A stretch of DNA of 64,000 nt from Cladopsammia gracilis (taxonomy: Eukaryota; Cnidaria; Anthozoa; Scleractinia; Dendrophylliidae). Numbering within the stretch: position 1 is the stretch's first letter; each line of letters starts with the position of its first letter. The stretch is taken from the NCBI GenBank assembly GCA_022457155.1, contig JAJGOT010000166.1:420001-484000 (forward strand), given 5' to 3'. Shown in pieces: positions 31,995-43,179 of this stretch. The position numbers and the translations under genes were made by a program. Below the pieces are notes generated by a model. That model was not told where the DNA came from, did not search any database, and saw nothing but the letters and a program-made list of their open reading frames with translations.

Positions 31995-32323
31995 CTTCTT
32001 AATAATTCCTTGTTGATAGTAAAATCTCAAAGATCGGCTCAGTTTGTCAAAATTCATTGCTTTTTTTCTTTTAAACAGTCCCCATCGTCTCGCCACTTCG
32101 TTGGGGTTTTTCAGTTTAAATTCTCTTCGTTCCTTATTGCTCCAACCTATCAATAAACGACAGCTGTCTTCTGCGAGAAGTTCCAGTAGGTATTCCCACA
32201 GATGAACGATATTCTTATAGCGAGGTTCTTTAACATTTAGACTCTGTTGCTCTTTTCCTTCGGACAGGCTGAAAAGCTCTTTCGGCTTAGACTTGGAAGC
32301 TACTTTCTCTTTGTCTTCAGTTT
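31995..32323 (-). CDS. ETS copy 4, exon A (first part of ETS domain)
   Basis: On the minus strand the exon encodes TEDKEKVASKSKPKELFSL, a short leader, then the ETS domain from YKNIVHLWEYLLELLAEDS to a variant recognition helix MNFDKLSRSLRFYY and QQGIIKK, ending before GTTAGT. Both helix arginines remain, but Tyr-Glu is Phe-Asp, Ala is Ser and the first Tyr of the Tyr triplet is Phe. The acceptor used by copy 5 (CTATTAG before TTGAAG) has become CTTTTTG here and lost its AG. The next AG, six bases later (TTGAAG), restores a site in the same frame, and I place the exon start there. With exons 1 and B the coding length is 753 nt, divisible by three. Confidence 0.85.
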
Positions 32324-33264
32324 CTTCAACAAAAAGAAAAAACATTTCTGATGTGTTACTGGTTGCCTAAAGCTCAATACAATAGCTTCGGAGGTTTCTC
32401 TTCTTAGTTAAAATTTTGAGCAACTTAGAAATATGAAAATTGTCTTCTGCATCAAAAGTTTATCATCGGTGCCTTTTAACCGTTTTACGTATTACTCCAC
32501 TACCCAATAGACCTTATTCGCTTGGGCGTATTTGTTTACCATTAGAGACCACGTGTCATTCCCCTGGGTATTATTTCTTTCTTTTCCGTTAACGCTTGAG
32601 AAGATACATTAATATGGATGTGGCTCAGACAAAGAATTGAACTCCCAAGAGGTTTCTATTGGGAAAACATTACGCCCAAGCGAATAAGGTCTATTGCCAG
32701 AGAAATGAAAAATGCTTAAATCTATTTTGCGCTTGAAAAACAAAACTGCTAACCTTCATAAGAATGGCCATTACATTGCCTCCGGCAAATATTAAACCGT
32801 ACCATGCAAAATAACGTAATGCTCAATACCTTTTATTTGCCGAAAAGTGAGCCTCATTTAAGCCGGTATTTTATCCAAAATCTCAAGCCTGACAAACTCT
32901 TGAATCTTTTTGTTAGCATTGTTGTTTTAAATATTTATACTAATTCCTATACGAATGTTTGTAAAATAGATCAATTCTCCAGTGAAGTGGATAAAACATT
33001 CTAAGAAGAAATCCATTTAAACATTGCTCCACAGCTTTTAAAACTTACAAAAAATACTGATCCTGGTCTATGCTGAAATTGTATGGATCACTTAACACAT
33101 GGTCGCACATATACAAAGTCATATTTAACAAGCATAAGAATTGCGGAAATTGCTGCCCGGGAAACGGGTCTCTACGTATTGTGCCATGGGATTTACCCCA
33201 TTCATCTACATGTATCGGGATGGGTATTAAGTATAACAACAGACAACTAACTAGTGATATTTAC
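32324..33264 (-). other. copy 4 intron 1, with a perfect-ended MITE
   Basis: This phase-1 intron of 941 bp contains an element at 32505-32696 with perfect 26-bp inverted ends (CAATAGACCTTATTCGCTTG then GGCGTA, and its reverse). Nothing else is recognised. Confidence 0.7.
32505..32696. mobile_element. MITE with perfect 26-bp inverted ends
   Basis: CAATAGACCTTATTCGCTTG plus GGCGTA at the left equals the reverse complement of the right end. The ends are identical, which suggests recent activity. The 140-bp interior has no coding potential and no clear target duplication. Confidence 0.85.
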
Positions 33265-33301
33265 CTCGTGCATATGCTATTACCGAAGTGACTCTTTGCA
33301 T
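33265..33301 (-). CDS. ETS copy 4, first coding exon
   Basis: On the minus strand AGACAAC is followed by ATG and 12 codons, MQRVTSVIAYAR, plus one base, then the donor GTAAAT. The match to copy 5 (MVTSMMAYGR, same AGACAAC context and same GAG before the donor) has a single 6-base indel, which keeps the frame, and the 1-base phase fits exon A exactly. These are the reasons to accept so short an exon. The sequence has no known targeting signal. Transcript evidence would settle it. Confidence 0.65.
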
Positions 33302-33599
33302 GTTGTCTACGACTCCTTGTGGATCCATGTCACTCCCAACTTACTCCACAAACTCAATTTCATTTCTAGCCGCAAGGTGCGCTAATTTATAAAATAATTC
33401 TCCAGACGGGAAGTTTTAATAACCGTCTTCCTATCGTTGTATCCTGTTTACGTAAAGAAATGTTTGAAAAATTGGAGGTTAATTACGTAGGTTCGATCAA
33501 CCGACCTGATCACCGCGCAATTGACGTAAGTGCCTTTGTTATGGAAATGTCGTCACGCTCTGAGTAATGCTTACATGACGATGTTATTAAAGAGTTTGT

Positions 33600-33730
33600 T
33601 TTCAAGCCCCCGTAGAAGGTTTGTTTTGCAAACCGAAATATCGGGCAAATATATTCAACTGTTTATTATTTTTTATTTCACTTCTGTCTCTATCTTTTCT
33701 TCTTGCCGTAAGGATCAGTTTGCCGTATTT
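33600..33730 (+). mobile_element. retroelement 3'-end-like fragment
   Basis: CCGTAGAAGGTTTGTTTTGC, AAACCGAAATATCGGGC, a T-rich stretch, then CCGTAAGGATCAGTTTGCCG. A relative of 1612-1765. It interrupts the upstream homology between copies 4 and 5. Confidence 0.45.
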
Positions 33731-34184
33731 ACCATTACTATTACAAGATTTTTACTGATCCAGGTCTACGATAGATCCGGTACTCTGTCTTCATTGGTTT
33801 GTCGTTGTGGTTTTACCGTTATCATAGTTATTAAAGAGTCTGCGTCGGCTATTTTTAATATCAATTTGAAAAGCCAAAAGTTATATTTATATCGATGGAA
33901 ATCTAAAAATAATGGTTCTTTTTTTGTAAACAAATTAATTCTATATTTATTTAAAGCACTGAAACAATTAACGAGTGTGTCCATTATATTAGTCTACCAT
34001 GCATGGATGACTGGTATGAATGAGAAATGACTTGGAACTTTCTAAATTTTTCAAGTTCTGTCGTTGCATCTTAAATGGCATAAAATAACTTAAGTTTGCT
34101 GTTAAAGCAAGAAATTCACTTGATATCTTTCTCTTGGTGCTACAAAAACATTTCATGTATTAGTAAATTAATTTATTTGCCCAG

Positions 34185-34395
34185 CTTTCACTCCCACTGA
34201 GTCAATTATTGAGACATGTAGTGTAGTTCTAACTTTTGAGTCTGTGGACGAAATTCTATGGTGTGACCATTCAAATGAAACCTCTTCAGCAGTACTTTTG
34301 CATGGTACCATTCGTTTATCAATATTTTACAAAATAAAATTTGTGAGTTTACTTGAATTTTGAAATTTGGCTTTCTTGGGAGTTAAGGGCTCAGT
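34185..34395 (+). mobile_element. single-unit subfamily B element
   Basis: Left end TTTCACTCCCACTGAGTCAA, one unit (TTTTGAGTCTGTGGACGAAA; TTGCATGGTACCATTCGTTT), right end TTGGCTTTCTTGGGAGTTAA then GGGCT. Confidence 0.75.
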
Positions 34396-34639
34396 TTGTC
34401 AGGGGCACCCAACAAGGCATGTTTAGGAAAACATTGTTTACATTGTTCACATTGTTTGATCGGTCCTTGCAGTGGTCCTTTGCTTATCACTGTTTGTATT
34501 TGATCCAATGTGACGCAATTCACGGTATTTGCAGTTTAGTTGATTTAGGAAAACGCCTGAGTATGGCGTTGTGCTGTTTTTCCATGTCATTTTATTGCCT
34601 TTAAAGGAGACTGTGAATGCTAATACAGTTTGAGCTTTT

Positions 34640-35055
34640 CGGATCTTTAAGCGGCAGAAACTTTTAGGGAAATGAACCTCTTATCCACCAAATTTGCTTG
34701 ATGTTTTCTCCTTTCCGAAAATTATAGCCTGCCATACTTTGCACCTGGAACGACATTTTGTATCCCTCAGAAAACAAAGGTGTTAAATTTTCCGATGTTA
34801 CGAAAGTTTGAGGCGACATTTTACTTAAGAAAGCCAAACAGCTTCCGATCATCTTCCGAACATTTTCCGAACACTTTTTATCCCTTCGGAAAACAAAAGG
34901 TGTTAAATTTTCCGATGTTACGAAAGTTTGAGGTGACATTTTACTTAAGAAAGCCGAACAGCTTCCGAACATCTTCCGAACATTTTCCGAACACTTTTTG
35001 TCGCTTCCGAAAACAAAAGGTGTTAAATTTTCCGATGTTACGAAATTTTCTTAAG
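34640..35055 (+). repeat. tandem repeat of about 120 bp within a dispersed family
   Basis: The block AGGTGTTAAATTTTCCGATG, TTACGAAAGTTTGAGG and GACATTTTACTTAAGAAAGC recurs near 34780, 34900 and (in part) 35020, linked by CATCTTCCGAACATTTTCCG. Single relatives occur at 47150-47230 and 62640-62710. Open frames in it are repeat translations. Confidence 0.8.
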
Positions 35056-35439
35056 AGGGGCTATTTCAATATTTATTTCAACACATAACGCCTAGGAGTT
35101 AAAAACTCGTTAAAACTCGTTTAAACGCGCAAGTGTAAATAAATATACATTATAATTTATCTACATGTATAACAACGAATATAACTAGGCTTGGAGTGTT
35201 AGCCTTCAGAGTGTTTTTTGGTGGGTGAGTGCTGAATTTTAAAATTTGTTTAGTGTTTTGCATGCAACCTACGAATACAGCCGCCTCTCATCGGTCCAGG
35301 CCCCTAGCGGCTGTATTTGGCTGTTTGGCTGCCCACACCCTTGGCCGCGTCTTTCGACTCGCCCCATTCCGCGCCCGTTACTTTACACTGTAGAAGCAGA
35401 GGCCGATACAACGTTTTGATTTTTAGTTTAAGTTTTAAG

Positions 35440-35730
35440 TTTAATTTTTAATTTACCAACCTTCTTTTAGGTACAATGAGGAAAATTTACATTTGATAAA
35501 CGTGATTATGTAGAGAAATTACTTGCGTATATGTCATCGTTATACGTATTTCCGTTATTACGCAAGCATTTTCTCAATATAATTACGTACACCAATGCAA
35601 ACTTTCCTCCTTGTACCTGAAGAAGGCTAGTTTGGCCAGCTGAAATATAGTACGCAAAAAAAACAACAACAACTAAAAACAGTACGTTGTATCGATCTCT
35701 TCGTCTAAGTACAGTACCATTCTTCATTCA
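35440..35730 (+). mobile_element. Penelope-like element 3' UTR fragment
   Basis: TACGTATTTCCGTTATTACG, then ACCTGAAGAAGGCTAGTTTG, GCCAGCTGAAATATAGTAC and a CAACAACAACAA stretch match the 3' UTR of the element at 22840-23340. No coding part remains. Confidence 0.65.
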
Positions 35731-35761
35731 CGTTTAAGCCGATTAGACTATTAAATTCCCT

Positions 35762-36041
35762 GGGGGGGGGGGGGGGGGGACTCCCATATAAAAATGACGG
35801 GGGTGCTCGTCGTACCTTTTAGGGGTCAAAATTTGTAGTTTGGTACCACTTAGGGTACGAAAATCTAAAATGACCACCATCAGAAATATGACATGTATTG
35901 TTTTGAATTGGTACCTCTTAGGGGTAAAACTTCTTTTGAGCCATACCCATCAAACGCGACTGGTACCTTTTAAGGTGTTTTTCGAAAATTTCTGACGAGA
36001 ACCCCCGTCATTTTTATATGGGAGTCACCCCCCCCCCCCCG
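35762..36041. mobile_element. poly-G-ended inverted-repeat element
   Basis: Left end: G run, ACTCCCATATAAAAATGACG then GGGGTGCTCGTCG. Right end, in reverse: C-to-G run, GACTCCCATATAAAAATGAC then GGGGGTTCTCGTC. The inside is a degenerate repeat of GGTACCTTTTAGGGT type. Confidence 0.8.
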
Positions 36042-36109
36042 CCCACACCCCTCAGATCAGATACGTCATGAGAATTGAGTTCCGCTTCGGAATTAGCAGG
36101 CCTAAGTTT

Positions 36110-36556
36110 GGGATGGGGGGTACTCTGCAAATTTTTGGGTGGGGGTGTGCCGCTGGGACTCTGAGACCCTGACCTATAGTAGACCATTTTAGCTGCATTT
36201 TGCAACCCTACTTCTAGACTAAACACCGAAAAACCCTACCCTATCCTAGACCTATTTCAAATTCGCTATTTTCCAGAAACTCGTTCATTATTACAGTTAT
36301 TAGTTAATAGGGGTCAGTGAAATGTCGTACTGCCCGCCGTACCGATTTTTAAATGCCATTTGCCAGTAAACCTTGTCTAGACTAAATTTCTTCACGCAAC
36401 TGATCAGTTTCGCGGAAAATGATACCCTATTCTAGACCAAAAATCTGTGATAACTATACCCTCACCCAGACTAAACTGCCTGAAAACCATACCCTTCACA
36501 GCGGCACATACCTATATAGCTCATACATGGGAGTACCCCCCCCCCTGGGGGGGGGC
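36110..36556. mobile_element. poly-G-ended inverted-repeat element
   Basis: Left end GGGGGGTACTCTGCAAATTT and GTGTGCCGCTGGGA; right end CAGCGGCACATACCTATATA and CATGGGAGTACCCCCCCCCC. The inside repeats ACCCTA...CTAGAC words. It sits about 70 bp from the previous one. Confidence 0.75.
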
Positions 36557-36817
36557 TAAGGGGCTGCAACTTTCGGATAGCCGTTACTTTCTGGCAGCTG
36601 AAATACGTGATTTATTGTAGAAAAAAAGATAATGGTAAACACAAACGCGGAATAGGCATAATATTACTTTAATTCTCTCTTCGTCACTGAGTCTTCGGTT
36701 TTCTTCGGGTTTCTTCAGCATTGCTCGGTTTTCTTCGGCATTCTTCGGCATTCTTGGACAGTGAAACACTAAGCTATTCCATCGATCTGCATGGAGATAT
36801 TACTGTGGTATTTTCGA

Positions 36818-37195
36818 TTGGACCGTTGCTTTCGGGTGGACCGTTACTTTCGGGTGGACCGTTACATTCGGGTGGACCGTTACTTTCGGGTGGACCGTTA
36901 CTTTCGGGTGGTCCGTTACTTTCGGGTGGACCGTTACATTCGGGTGGACCGTTACTTTCGGGTGGACCGTTACTTTCGGGTGGACCGTTACTTTCGGGTG
37001 GTCCGTTACTTTCGGGTGGACCGTTACTTTCGGGTGGACCGTTACATTCGGGTGGACCGTTACATTCGGGTGGACCGTTACATTCGGGTGGACCGTTACT
37101 TTCGGGTGGACCGTTACTTTAGGGTGGACCGTTACATTCGGGTGGACCGTTACTTTCGGCGGGAATTACTAGAAAGGTCCGTTACTTTCGGGGAG
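36818..37195 (+). repeat. 18-bp minisatellite, about 19-20 units
   Basis: Unit GGACCGTTACTTTCGGGT, with variants CATT for CTTT and GGTCC for GGACC. Because 18 is a multiple of three, frames stay open across the array (GGPLLS and RVDRYF repeats). There is no other sign of a gene. A TTCTTCGG-type repeat leads in at 36697-36757. Confidence 0.95.
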
Positions 37196-37555
37196 GCTTC
37201 TTTCGGAACTCTACGGGTATTTTACAACTTCTCCACCCCCTCCCCCCCCCTCCACTGTTAAAATAAATGTATAGGGACAAGAAAGGAGAAATTGCATTTT
37301 GATATTAGGGTAAATGGGCGGGTTTAAATCATGTTGCCAATCCTCTCAGTTCCAAAGGCCTTTTATTCTCTTTTCCTTGCTCTCTTTTACTTGATTTGTG
37401 AGTTGTTGTGATATTTTAGATTTGATTCTGCTTCTTTGCATTGGTATTTTGCTATCTATTATCTTAATTTTGGATGTGTGATCTGCTAATAAAGATTGTT
37501 GAATTGTTGTTGTAGTTATAAGTACAAGGAGCTTGGGGATTATCATGATTTTTAA

Positions 37556-37855
37556 CCTTTGAACTCCCAAGAGTGCAAGAAATCAAAATTCAAGAAAAAT
37601 CCCAAATTTCATTTTGTAAAGCATAAATTGAAAACCAAATAGTTAAACCATGCAAAAGTACTGCTGAAGAGGTTTTATCTGAATGGTCATACCATAGGAT
37701 TTCGTCGACAGACTCAAAGTTAGAACAAATGGTACCATGCAAAAGAACTGCTGAAGAGGTTTTATCTGAATGGTCACACCATAGGATTTCGTCGACAGAC
37801 TCAAAGTTAGTCTTATTAGATGTCTTTATAATTGACTCTGGTAGTGAAAGGGTTA
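37556..37855 (-). mobile_element. two-unit subfamily B element near the 3' end of ETS copy 5
   Basis: Ends ACCTTTGAACTCCCAAGAGT and GACTCTGGTAGTGAAAGGGT flank two similar reverse units. It lies 240 bp beyond the stop codon of copy 5. Confidence 0.8.
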
Positions 37856-37955
37856 AAAGGCTCGGCCGATTAGATTTGCACTTGTGATGAATATTGCTTT
37901 CAGTCCACCAGAATAAGAAATCAAGATACAACATATGTCGGTTTAAAAAACGACT

Positions 37956-37961
37956 TTTATT
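37956..37961 (-). promoter_or_regulatory. possible polyadenylation signal of ETS copy 5
   Basis: AATAAA on the minus strand, 134 bases after the stop codon of copy 5. The stretch between them resembles the sequence downstream of copy 4. Confidence 0.4.
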
Positions 37962-38095
37962 TACAGTATTTACACTGTTTGTGTAATAAGTTCATGAACT
38001 TATTATAGAATATTTACATCATAATGCAATGCATTTAATGTCTTCCAACTTCACAGAAGTTGTCTTCAAAGAAATTCGTGTCTCATTGTCTATCA

Positions 38096-38548
38096 TCACA
38101 TTTTCCAGGGAGCTGGAAATGCCTCAAAAACAGGTGAAACTGGTTCAACCGGCTTATAACTAAAAGGAAATGACAGCGACGTCAGGTGGTTGACAGGAGG
38201 GAACATAATTCTACTTCCGGTCCTTCTACTTCCGCTGGTGCAGATTAAAGGAGTGGACCCTGGGCACAAGCACACGGGACAGGTTGGGATGTGCACGACG
38301 GGCCAGGACCAACCTTTGCTAAGAAGGGTACTGGTGGGGATCATAGCTGAAGGTTCTTGCATAAAAGCAGTGGTTTTCTGTGGAGATGGAGGCGTGACTG
38401 GTGGTGATGGTGGCGTGACTGGTCTTCGTTCTTGTTCGTCGTGGATACTTGCACTTATCTTGCTTGCGTGACGCAAGGATCTGGTCACGCCTGGCTCATA
38501 TCTGTAGGGAAGTTTGTTGAACTTGTACACCAACCTTTGACCAGGAAC
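38096..38548 (-). CDS. ETS copy 5, exon B (end of ETS domain and tail)
   Basis: TTACTTAG precedes GTTCCTGG on the minus strand. The exon gives VPGQRLVYKFNKLPYRYEPG, SLRHASKISASIHDEQERR, a duplicated VTPPSP segment and a Pro/Ser/Cys-rich tail with WSWPVVHIPTCPVCLCPG, to TGA 38096-38098. The WPV.PIP-like segment recurs in all five copies, so it may be a short interaction motif. The tail is otherwise unassigned. A near-complete plus-strand frame (38190-38471) is a shadow. Confidence 0.88.
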   Translation of the reverse strand, partial: VPGQRLVYKFNKLPYRYEPGVTRSLRHASKISASIHDEQERRPVTPPSPPVTPPSPQKTTAFMQEPSAMIPTSTLLSKGWSWPVVHIPTCPVCLCPGSTPLICTSGSRRTGSRIMFPPVNHLTSLSFPFSYKPVEPVSPVFEAFPAPWKM

Positions 38549-39966
38549 CTAAGTAAGAATTAAATTAGAAAGATCAATAACACGCCAAATGTTTTTATAC
38601 TGGCAATAATTTCTTGTTATAAATTAATCGAATTGATAAAAATGTTGTAGATAATTATAGAACGTCTATCAAAATGATAAAAAAGATTCCAGAAGTTCCA
38701 GAAGTTCCAGAAGTTCCAGTTCCAGTTGAGTTTTCTTTTGCTTTCCATGTTCATGTTATATTCCACGTTGACAGCCATTTTTATGGGTTTTCGGTTCAGT
38801 AATGGCGTAATACTTAACTTTAAAATGCAAGCGGTATTGTTGCAAGCTAGGTATCCTTGTCTGAGATCATTTGACACTTTTTATTAGTTTCGGCAAAAGA
38901 AGAAATTTCGTTCTTTAACCATTGGTCATATAACTGTTTCGTTTACGGATGAAATGTTTTTAAGTGCAGTGTGGCATTCAAACAAAATTTCCTGAGCTGT
39001 AATTTCACGTGGTTAATTAATAGTCATGTTAAACAAGATGTTCTGATTACTAAATTGTGACCATTTTGATGAACGTTATTCGGTAAACTTTGAGTGGTGT
39101 TATTCCATTTAATGCTGGGCAAGGCAACTCTAGCTTCGTACTGTGGATGAAATTCTAAAGTGTCTAAAGTGTGAACATTGAAAACTAAATTGAGCAGTAC
39201 TTCCCTGTGGTACTGTTTATCATGCCGTACAAGATGGTTCTAACCTTTGACGGTGTGTTTTTGAAATTCTAAAGTATGACACGTTAAATATCAGTTATCG
39301 GACATCACGCTTTTCGGTAGTACTGTTATCAAATGCTGTACAAGGTTGTGTATCTATAGACTTTCAAATGGCTGAAATTTTTATATGGGATCACTGATTC
39401 AAATAAAAGCTGTGATGCGCTGTTTACTATAATGCTGTATACATCGGATATGGGTGGTCTGTAACAATTTTATTTCCTGTGGCGTTGTTCCCTTAAGAAA
39501 TTGTTCGCACAAATAGGCTTGAATAAATTCTGCCGGCAGACTGATTTCGAACATAATTCACAACAAAGCCAAATTAACTAGCATATTGTGTTTCGCATCT
39601 CAGTCGCATGGCATGAGCAAAACTGAACGCGCATACATATACCTATATATACAATGATTTGTTGGATGTTCCTTTTTTTGGTAGTTCTTAACAAAAACGC
39701 CGCCATATCGTTCAAAGTAAGATACAATAAAATAGCTTTCACTACAATTTTCACACAATGAATATCAAAGTAGTATAATTGTTCCGAGCAGAATCCGAGA
39801 AGAATTTTGTTGCTCGAACAAAATTTTGAGCAGAATACGCGATTTTTATGTGAATTGCGGCGGGCAGAAAACGCCATTTGACCAGCAGAATTTATCCAAT
39901 CCTATCGCACAACCTATGACTACATTGAATGGGAACATCAGAATAAGCTACTGACAGTCAACTAAC
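38549..39966 (-). other. copy 5 intron between the ETS half-domains
   Basis: This phase-0 intron of 1.4 kb contains a CCAGAAGTT simple repeat at about 38688-38720 and degenerate units of the 105-bp repeat at 39055-39440. Confidence 0.75.
39055..39440 (+). repeat. degenerate 105-bp repeat units, about 3
   Basis: GAGCAGTACTTCCCTGTGGT, ACTGTTTATCATGCCGTACA and AGATGGTTCTAACCTTTGA are recognisable; the flanking units are much decayed. Confidence 0.75.
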
Positions 39967-40298
39967 CTTCTTAATAATTCCTTGTTGATAGTAATATCTC
40001 AAGGCCCGACTCAGTTTCTCATAATTCATTCCCTTCTTTCTTTTCATCAGCCCCCATCGTTTCGCCACTTCACTGGGATTTTTCAGTTTGAATTCCATGC
40101 GTTCCTTATTGCTCCAACTTATCAATGAACGACAGCTGTCTTCTGCGAGAAGTTCCAGCAAGTATTCCCACAGATGAACGATGTTCTTGTACCGAGGTTC
40201 TTTAACATCTGAAGTCAGTCGCTCTTTTCCTTCGGACAGGCTGGAAAGCTCTTTGGACTCCTCGGGAATTGCTTTCTCTTTGTCTTCAGTTGCTTCAA
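39967..40298 (-). CDS. ETS copy 5, exon A (first part of ETS domain)
   Basis: TTTCTATTAG precedes TTGAAG on the minus strand; the donor is GTTAGT. It is 332 nt: two bases, then 110 codons. It encodes EATEDKEKAIPEESKELSSL, then the ETS domain YKNIVHLWEYLLELLAEDS through MNYEKLSRALRYYY and QQGIIKK. This is the canonical recognition helix, with no substitutions at the contact arginines. With exon 1 (31 nt) and exon B (453 nt) the coding length is 816 nt, a 271-residue protein. No pointed/SAM domain is visible. Confidence 0.9.
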
Positions 40299-40927
40299 CT
40301 AATAGAAACACAAATTAATTGTTTATACTGGCTGCATCTTAAACTCAACGCAATAGCTTAATGCAAGGTTTCTACTGCACCGATTGGTTTTGGTTTTAGT
40401 CCAAAAGATAGCCATGAAAAAAGGCTAAAATCTGTCTGTTTTGCAAAAACCTCGAACAAGAAAACAAAACAACACAATAAAGTTCAGTTGAAGTCATCAA
40501 CAGAGTTCGGCAAGTGTAGAACTGTCCCATTTGCTAAAAGAGTACTACCACATTTGTTCTTTTAACTCCTGCAACCATGTTAAAACTGAGTCTTTTTTGT
40601 TAATTCCTCAATGATGACCGACCCGTCCGTGAAAAGACCGTTATATACATCAATTAAATATATGTTAAGAACTAACATATTCCAAACTTTTTCGACAGCC
40701 TTTCAAGCTACGAAATTCTAATAGTTCTATATGAATTTAACTTTATATGCTCCACGGCACATTATGTTATATAGTAGAATTACGGAACTTGTCGCCCGGG
40801 AAAAAAATTCCCTATACACTCTTGCGTGTGCCAAGGGAATATCCCTTTCTGGCTGCAATAACACGAGTGGATTGGCTATTAAGAAAAGCAACAGAAAAAT
40901 AAGCTTAAGCAGTGAAGTGATGTATAC

Positions 40928-40958
40928 CTCGCCCATATGCCATCATTGAAGTGACCAT
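40928..40958 (-). CDS. ETS copy 5, first coding exon
   Basis: Minus-strand AGACAAC, then ATG and ten codons MVTSMMAYGR plus one base before GTATAC. The single base joins TT of exon A to make Val. The match to copy 4 exon 1 and the consistent phase support it. The intron to exon A is 629 bp. Sequence upstream to about 41200 is also shared with copy 4. Confidence 0.68.
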
Positions 40959-42790
40959 GTTGTCTTCTATCGCCAGCAGTGTGCAAACTTCGCGAACTAC
41001 AAAATGATTTAATTTTTGTGATCTACAAGATGCTTCTATTTATACACAAATATTCTACGGCAGGAAGTTGTAATCACGTTACCGATTTGCCATCCTGTTT
41101 ACGAAAGCCATTGTTTGACAAATTATGGGTCATTTACGTGGGAAGACTTATAGGGCACTGAAGACGTCAGCACAATCTGTCACGCCTGACACGTTTTACA
41201 TGACGACTGCATTCGCTACTAGCTAGTCGTTTCGTTTCTAATTCCCATTTCTTAAAAGCGATTATGAAGCTAAATATCGATTTTGAACTGAAAGCAAGCA
41301 GTGCTACAGACTAGAAGTTTATACGAAGCGAGCACTAGAACATCATAATCTATGGCTTATGTTACTTGCGCGCGTGCAACCGAATATTACTGACCTGTAA
41401 TCTTAACGTATTAGCATATCGATGCTATTATAATCGATTATGTTAGCAAATATTAATACCACTGATAACAGTCAAGTTGTAGTTATTTTCGACCATACAA
41501 CAGCAAAACAAGAAAGAAATAATCTAAAATCGTTGCCTTTTCGTTAGCAGCAAAGCTGTTTTTGTTTAAAACAAATATATAGAACAAAGAAAGCAGATGA
41601 ATATACGCCGTTGACGTCAATAGCGTGACACGGTTGCTGGCGTTACGCGACTCGAACTGAGGCCGGAAGAACAATATGCTAATCATCGGAAGACAACAAA
41701 GCGAGGAAGTCCAAAGTGTGTTCCGGGCGACAATTTTTAAACAAAGTTCCTTTATTTTTCTGCCTTTTTATTGTCCAATCATTATCAATGTTATGTTATA
41801 ACATCCTCTCGTCATTTTAAGTCGTAAAGTTGTTTGGTTTAATTTTAAACAATTGAAATTATTTAAATTAACAAAATGTTTTATTAAAAATGTTGGAATC
41901 ATCCAGACGTCTTTATTGCTTTCTAGTTGTTCCAATACTTTTTCAATACCAACGCTAATCAAACAGATAACGGTTTGGAAATGCAAAGACAAGATAAAAC
42001 AAACGATAAAAACCTACCACTGTCAAGGTATAAAACTACAATATGGAACTATTCTGCGAGTTTTAAGTTTCCAACACCACTTTGAAAATAACATCCTAAA
42101 TTTCGTTTTTCGGAAAAATGATCACTTCGGCTAAATGTACTACTCAATTACACCTAGAGACTTCATTTACTTACTTATTTACTTAAACTGAAAAAGCCGA
42201 AATTTCAACACTGATCTTGTGCATAGATTTTACACCACTTTTTTGAATTTGTTATTTGAATTATTGCAGACAATATTATATAAAGGCACAAAAATGATAC
42301 AGTGCAACGCAATTCCAATTCAATTCCAATCGTTAATCTAAACATTCACCTCGTCTGCGGAAAATGTGATCTGCCGTAAATGCTTAGAAATGGACTTTCT
42401 TTCTTTATATGCAGTTGGCTGACTTTTATAATTTTTTAATTACGATTTGACAGATAAAAATATTAAAACCGTGTCATAAGGATGATTTTGAGAACTATAG
42501 CGAATTGTTTACTTGTGTCAGTGAGATTAACATTCTATAGCTAGCCCCTAGCAAATCCGCCGATCCATTACATTTTAATAGCCGTATCGTTTAATCGGCA
42601 AAGTTTTGCTCAATTTCGACAGGCCGTAAATGATTTGTGAAGTTTTGAGATTTAATAAGGAATGGCCTGGCTTGAGTCCTTGTAGTTTCCATGCATGGCG
42701 GGGGAATTAATTTTTATCTGGCCTTCAAGATTTTTCTTGCGCATTGTGGGTTAGGTACGTAACCGGCATTTTAGGGTCGTCACACAATAC
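40959..42790. other. upstream region of ETS copy 5
   Basis: It contains the GGAA-rich block at 41655-41735 (GGCCGGAAGAACAATATGCT, AATCATCGGAAG, GAGGAAGT, GTGTTCCGG), shared with 47345-47430 and partly with 51790-51820. It may be promoter sequence; no TATA box can be assigned. From 42100 on it is shared with the 52-54 kb region. Confidence 0.45.
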
Positions 42791-42794
42791 TCCT

Positions 42795-42992
42795 CCACGT
42801 GTGCCAAACATCGAAATTCAAGAAAAATCCCAAATTTCATTTTGTAAAATTTTGAAAAATAAGTGATACGATACATAAGTACTGCAAAGAGGTTTCATTT
42901 GAATGGTCACACCATAGGATTTCGTCCACAGAGGCAAAGTTAGAACTACCTTGATATCTCTATAATTGACTCTGGGAGTGAAAGGGTTATGA
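42795..42992 (-). mobile_element. single-unit subfamily B element
   Basis: AAATCCCAAATTTCATTTTG, a reverse unit (AGAGGTTTCATTTGAATGGT; TTTCGTCCACAGAGGCAAAG) and TTGACTCTGGGAGTGAAAGG. Confidence 0.75.
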
Positions 42993-43179
42993 GTAGTCTG
43001 GTCTTAAATAAATTCTGGGTTACGTAGACGGAGTTTATAAACAACCACACAGGGGGCATTCACGTAATCTCAGCCGTGACGAAAACAAAAGAACAAGATG
43101 TCTTAAGAGGGTTGACATTCGTTTCTGTGGTCCAGTGCTATAATTTCTAATTGCGTCAGTATAAGCTAAGGTCGCTCTA

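Noticed and set aside
36721..37261. Repeat proteins of GGPLLS and RVDRYF type
   Set aside because: Both are translations of the 18-bp minisatellite in two frames, with no splice or start context.
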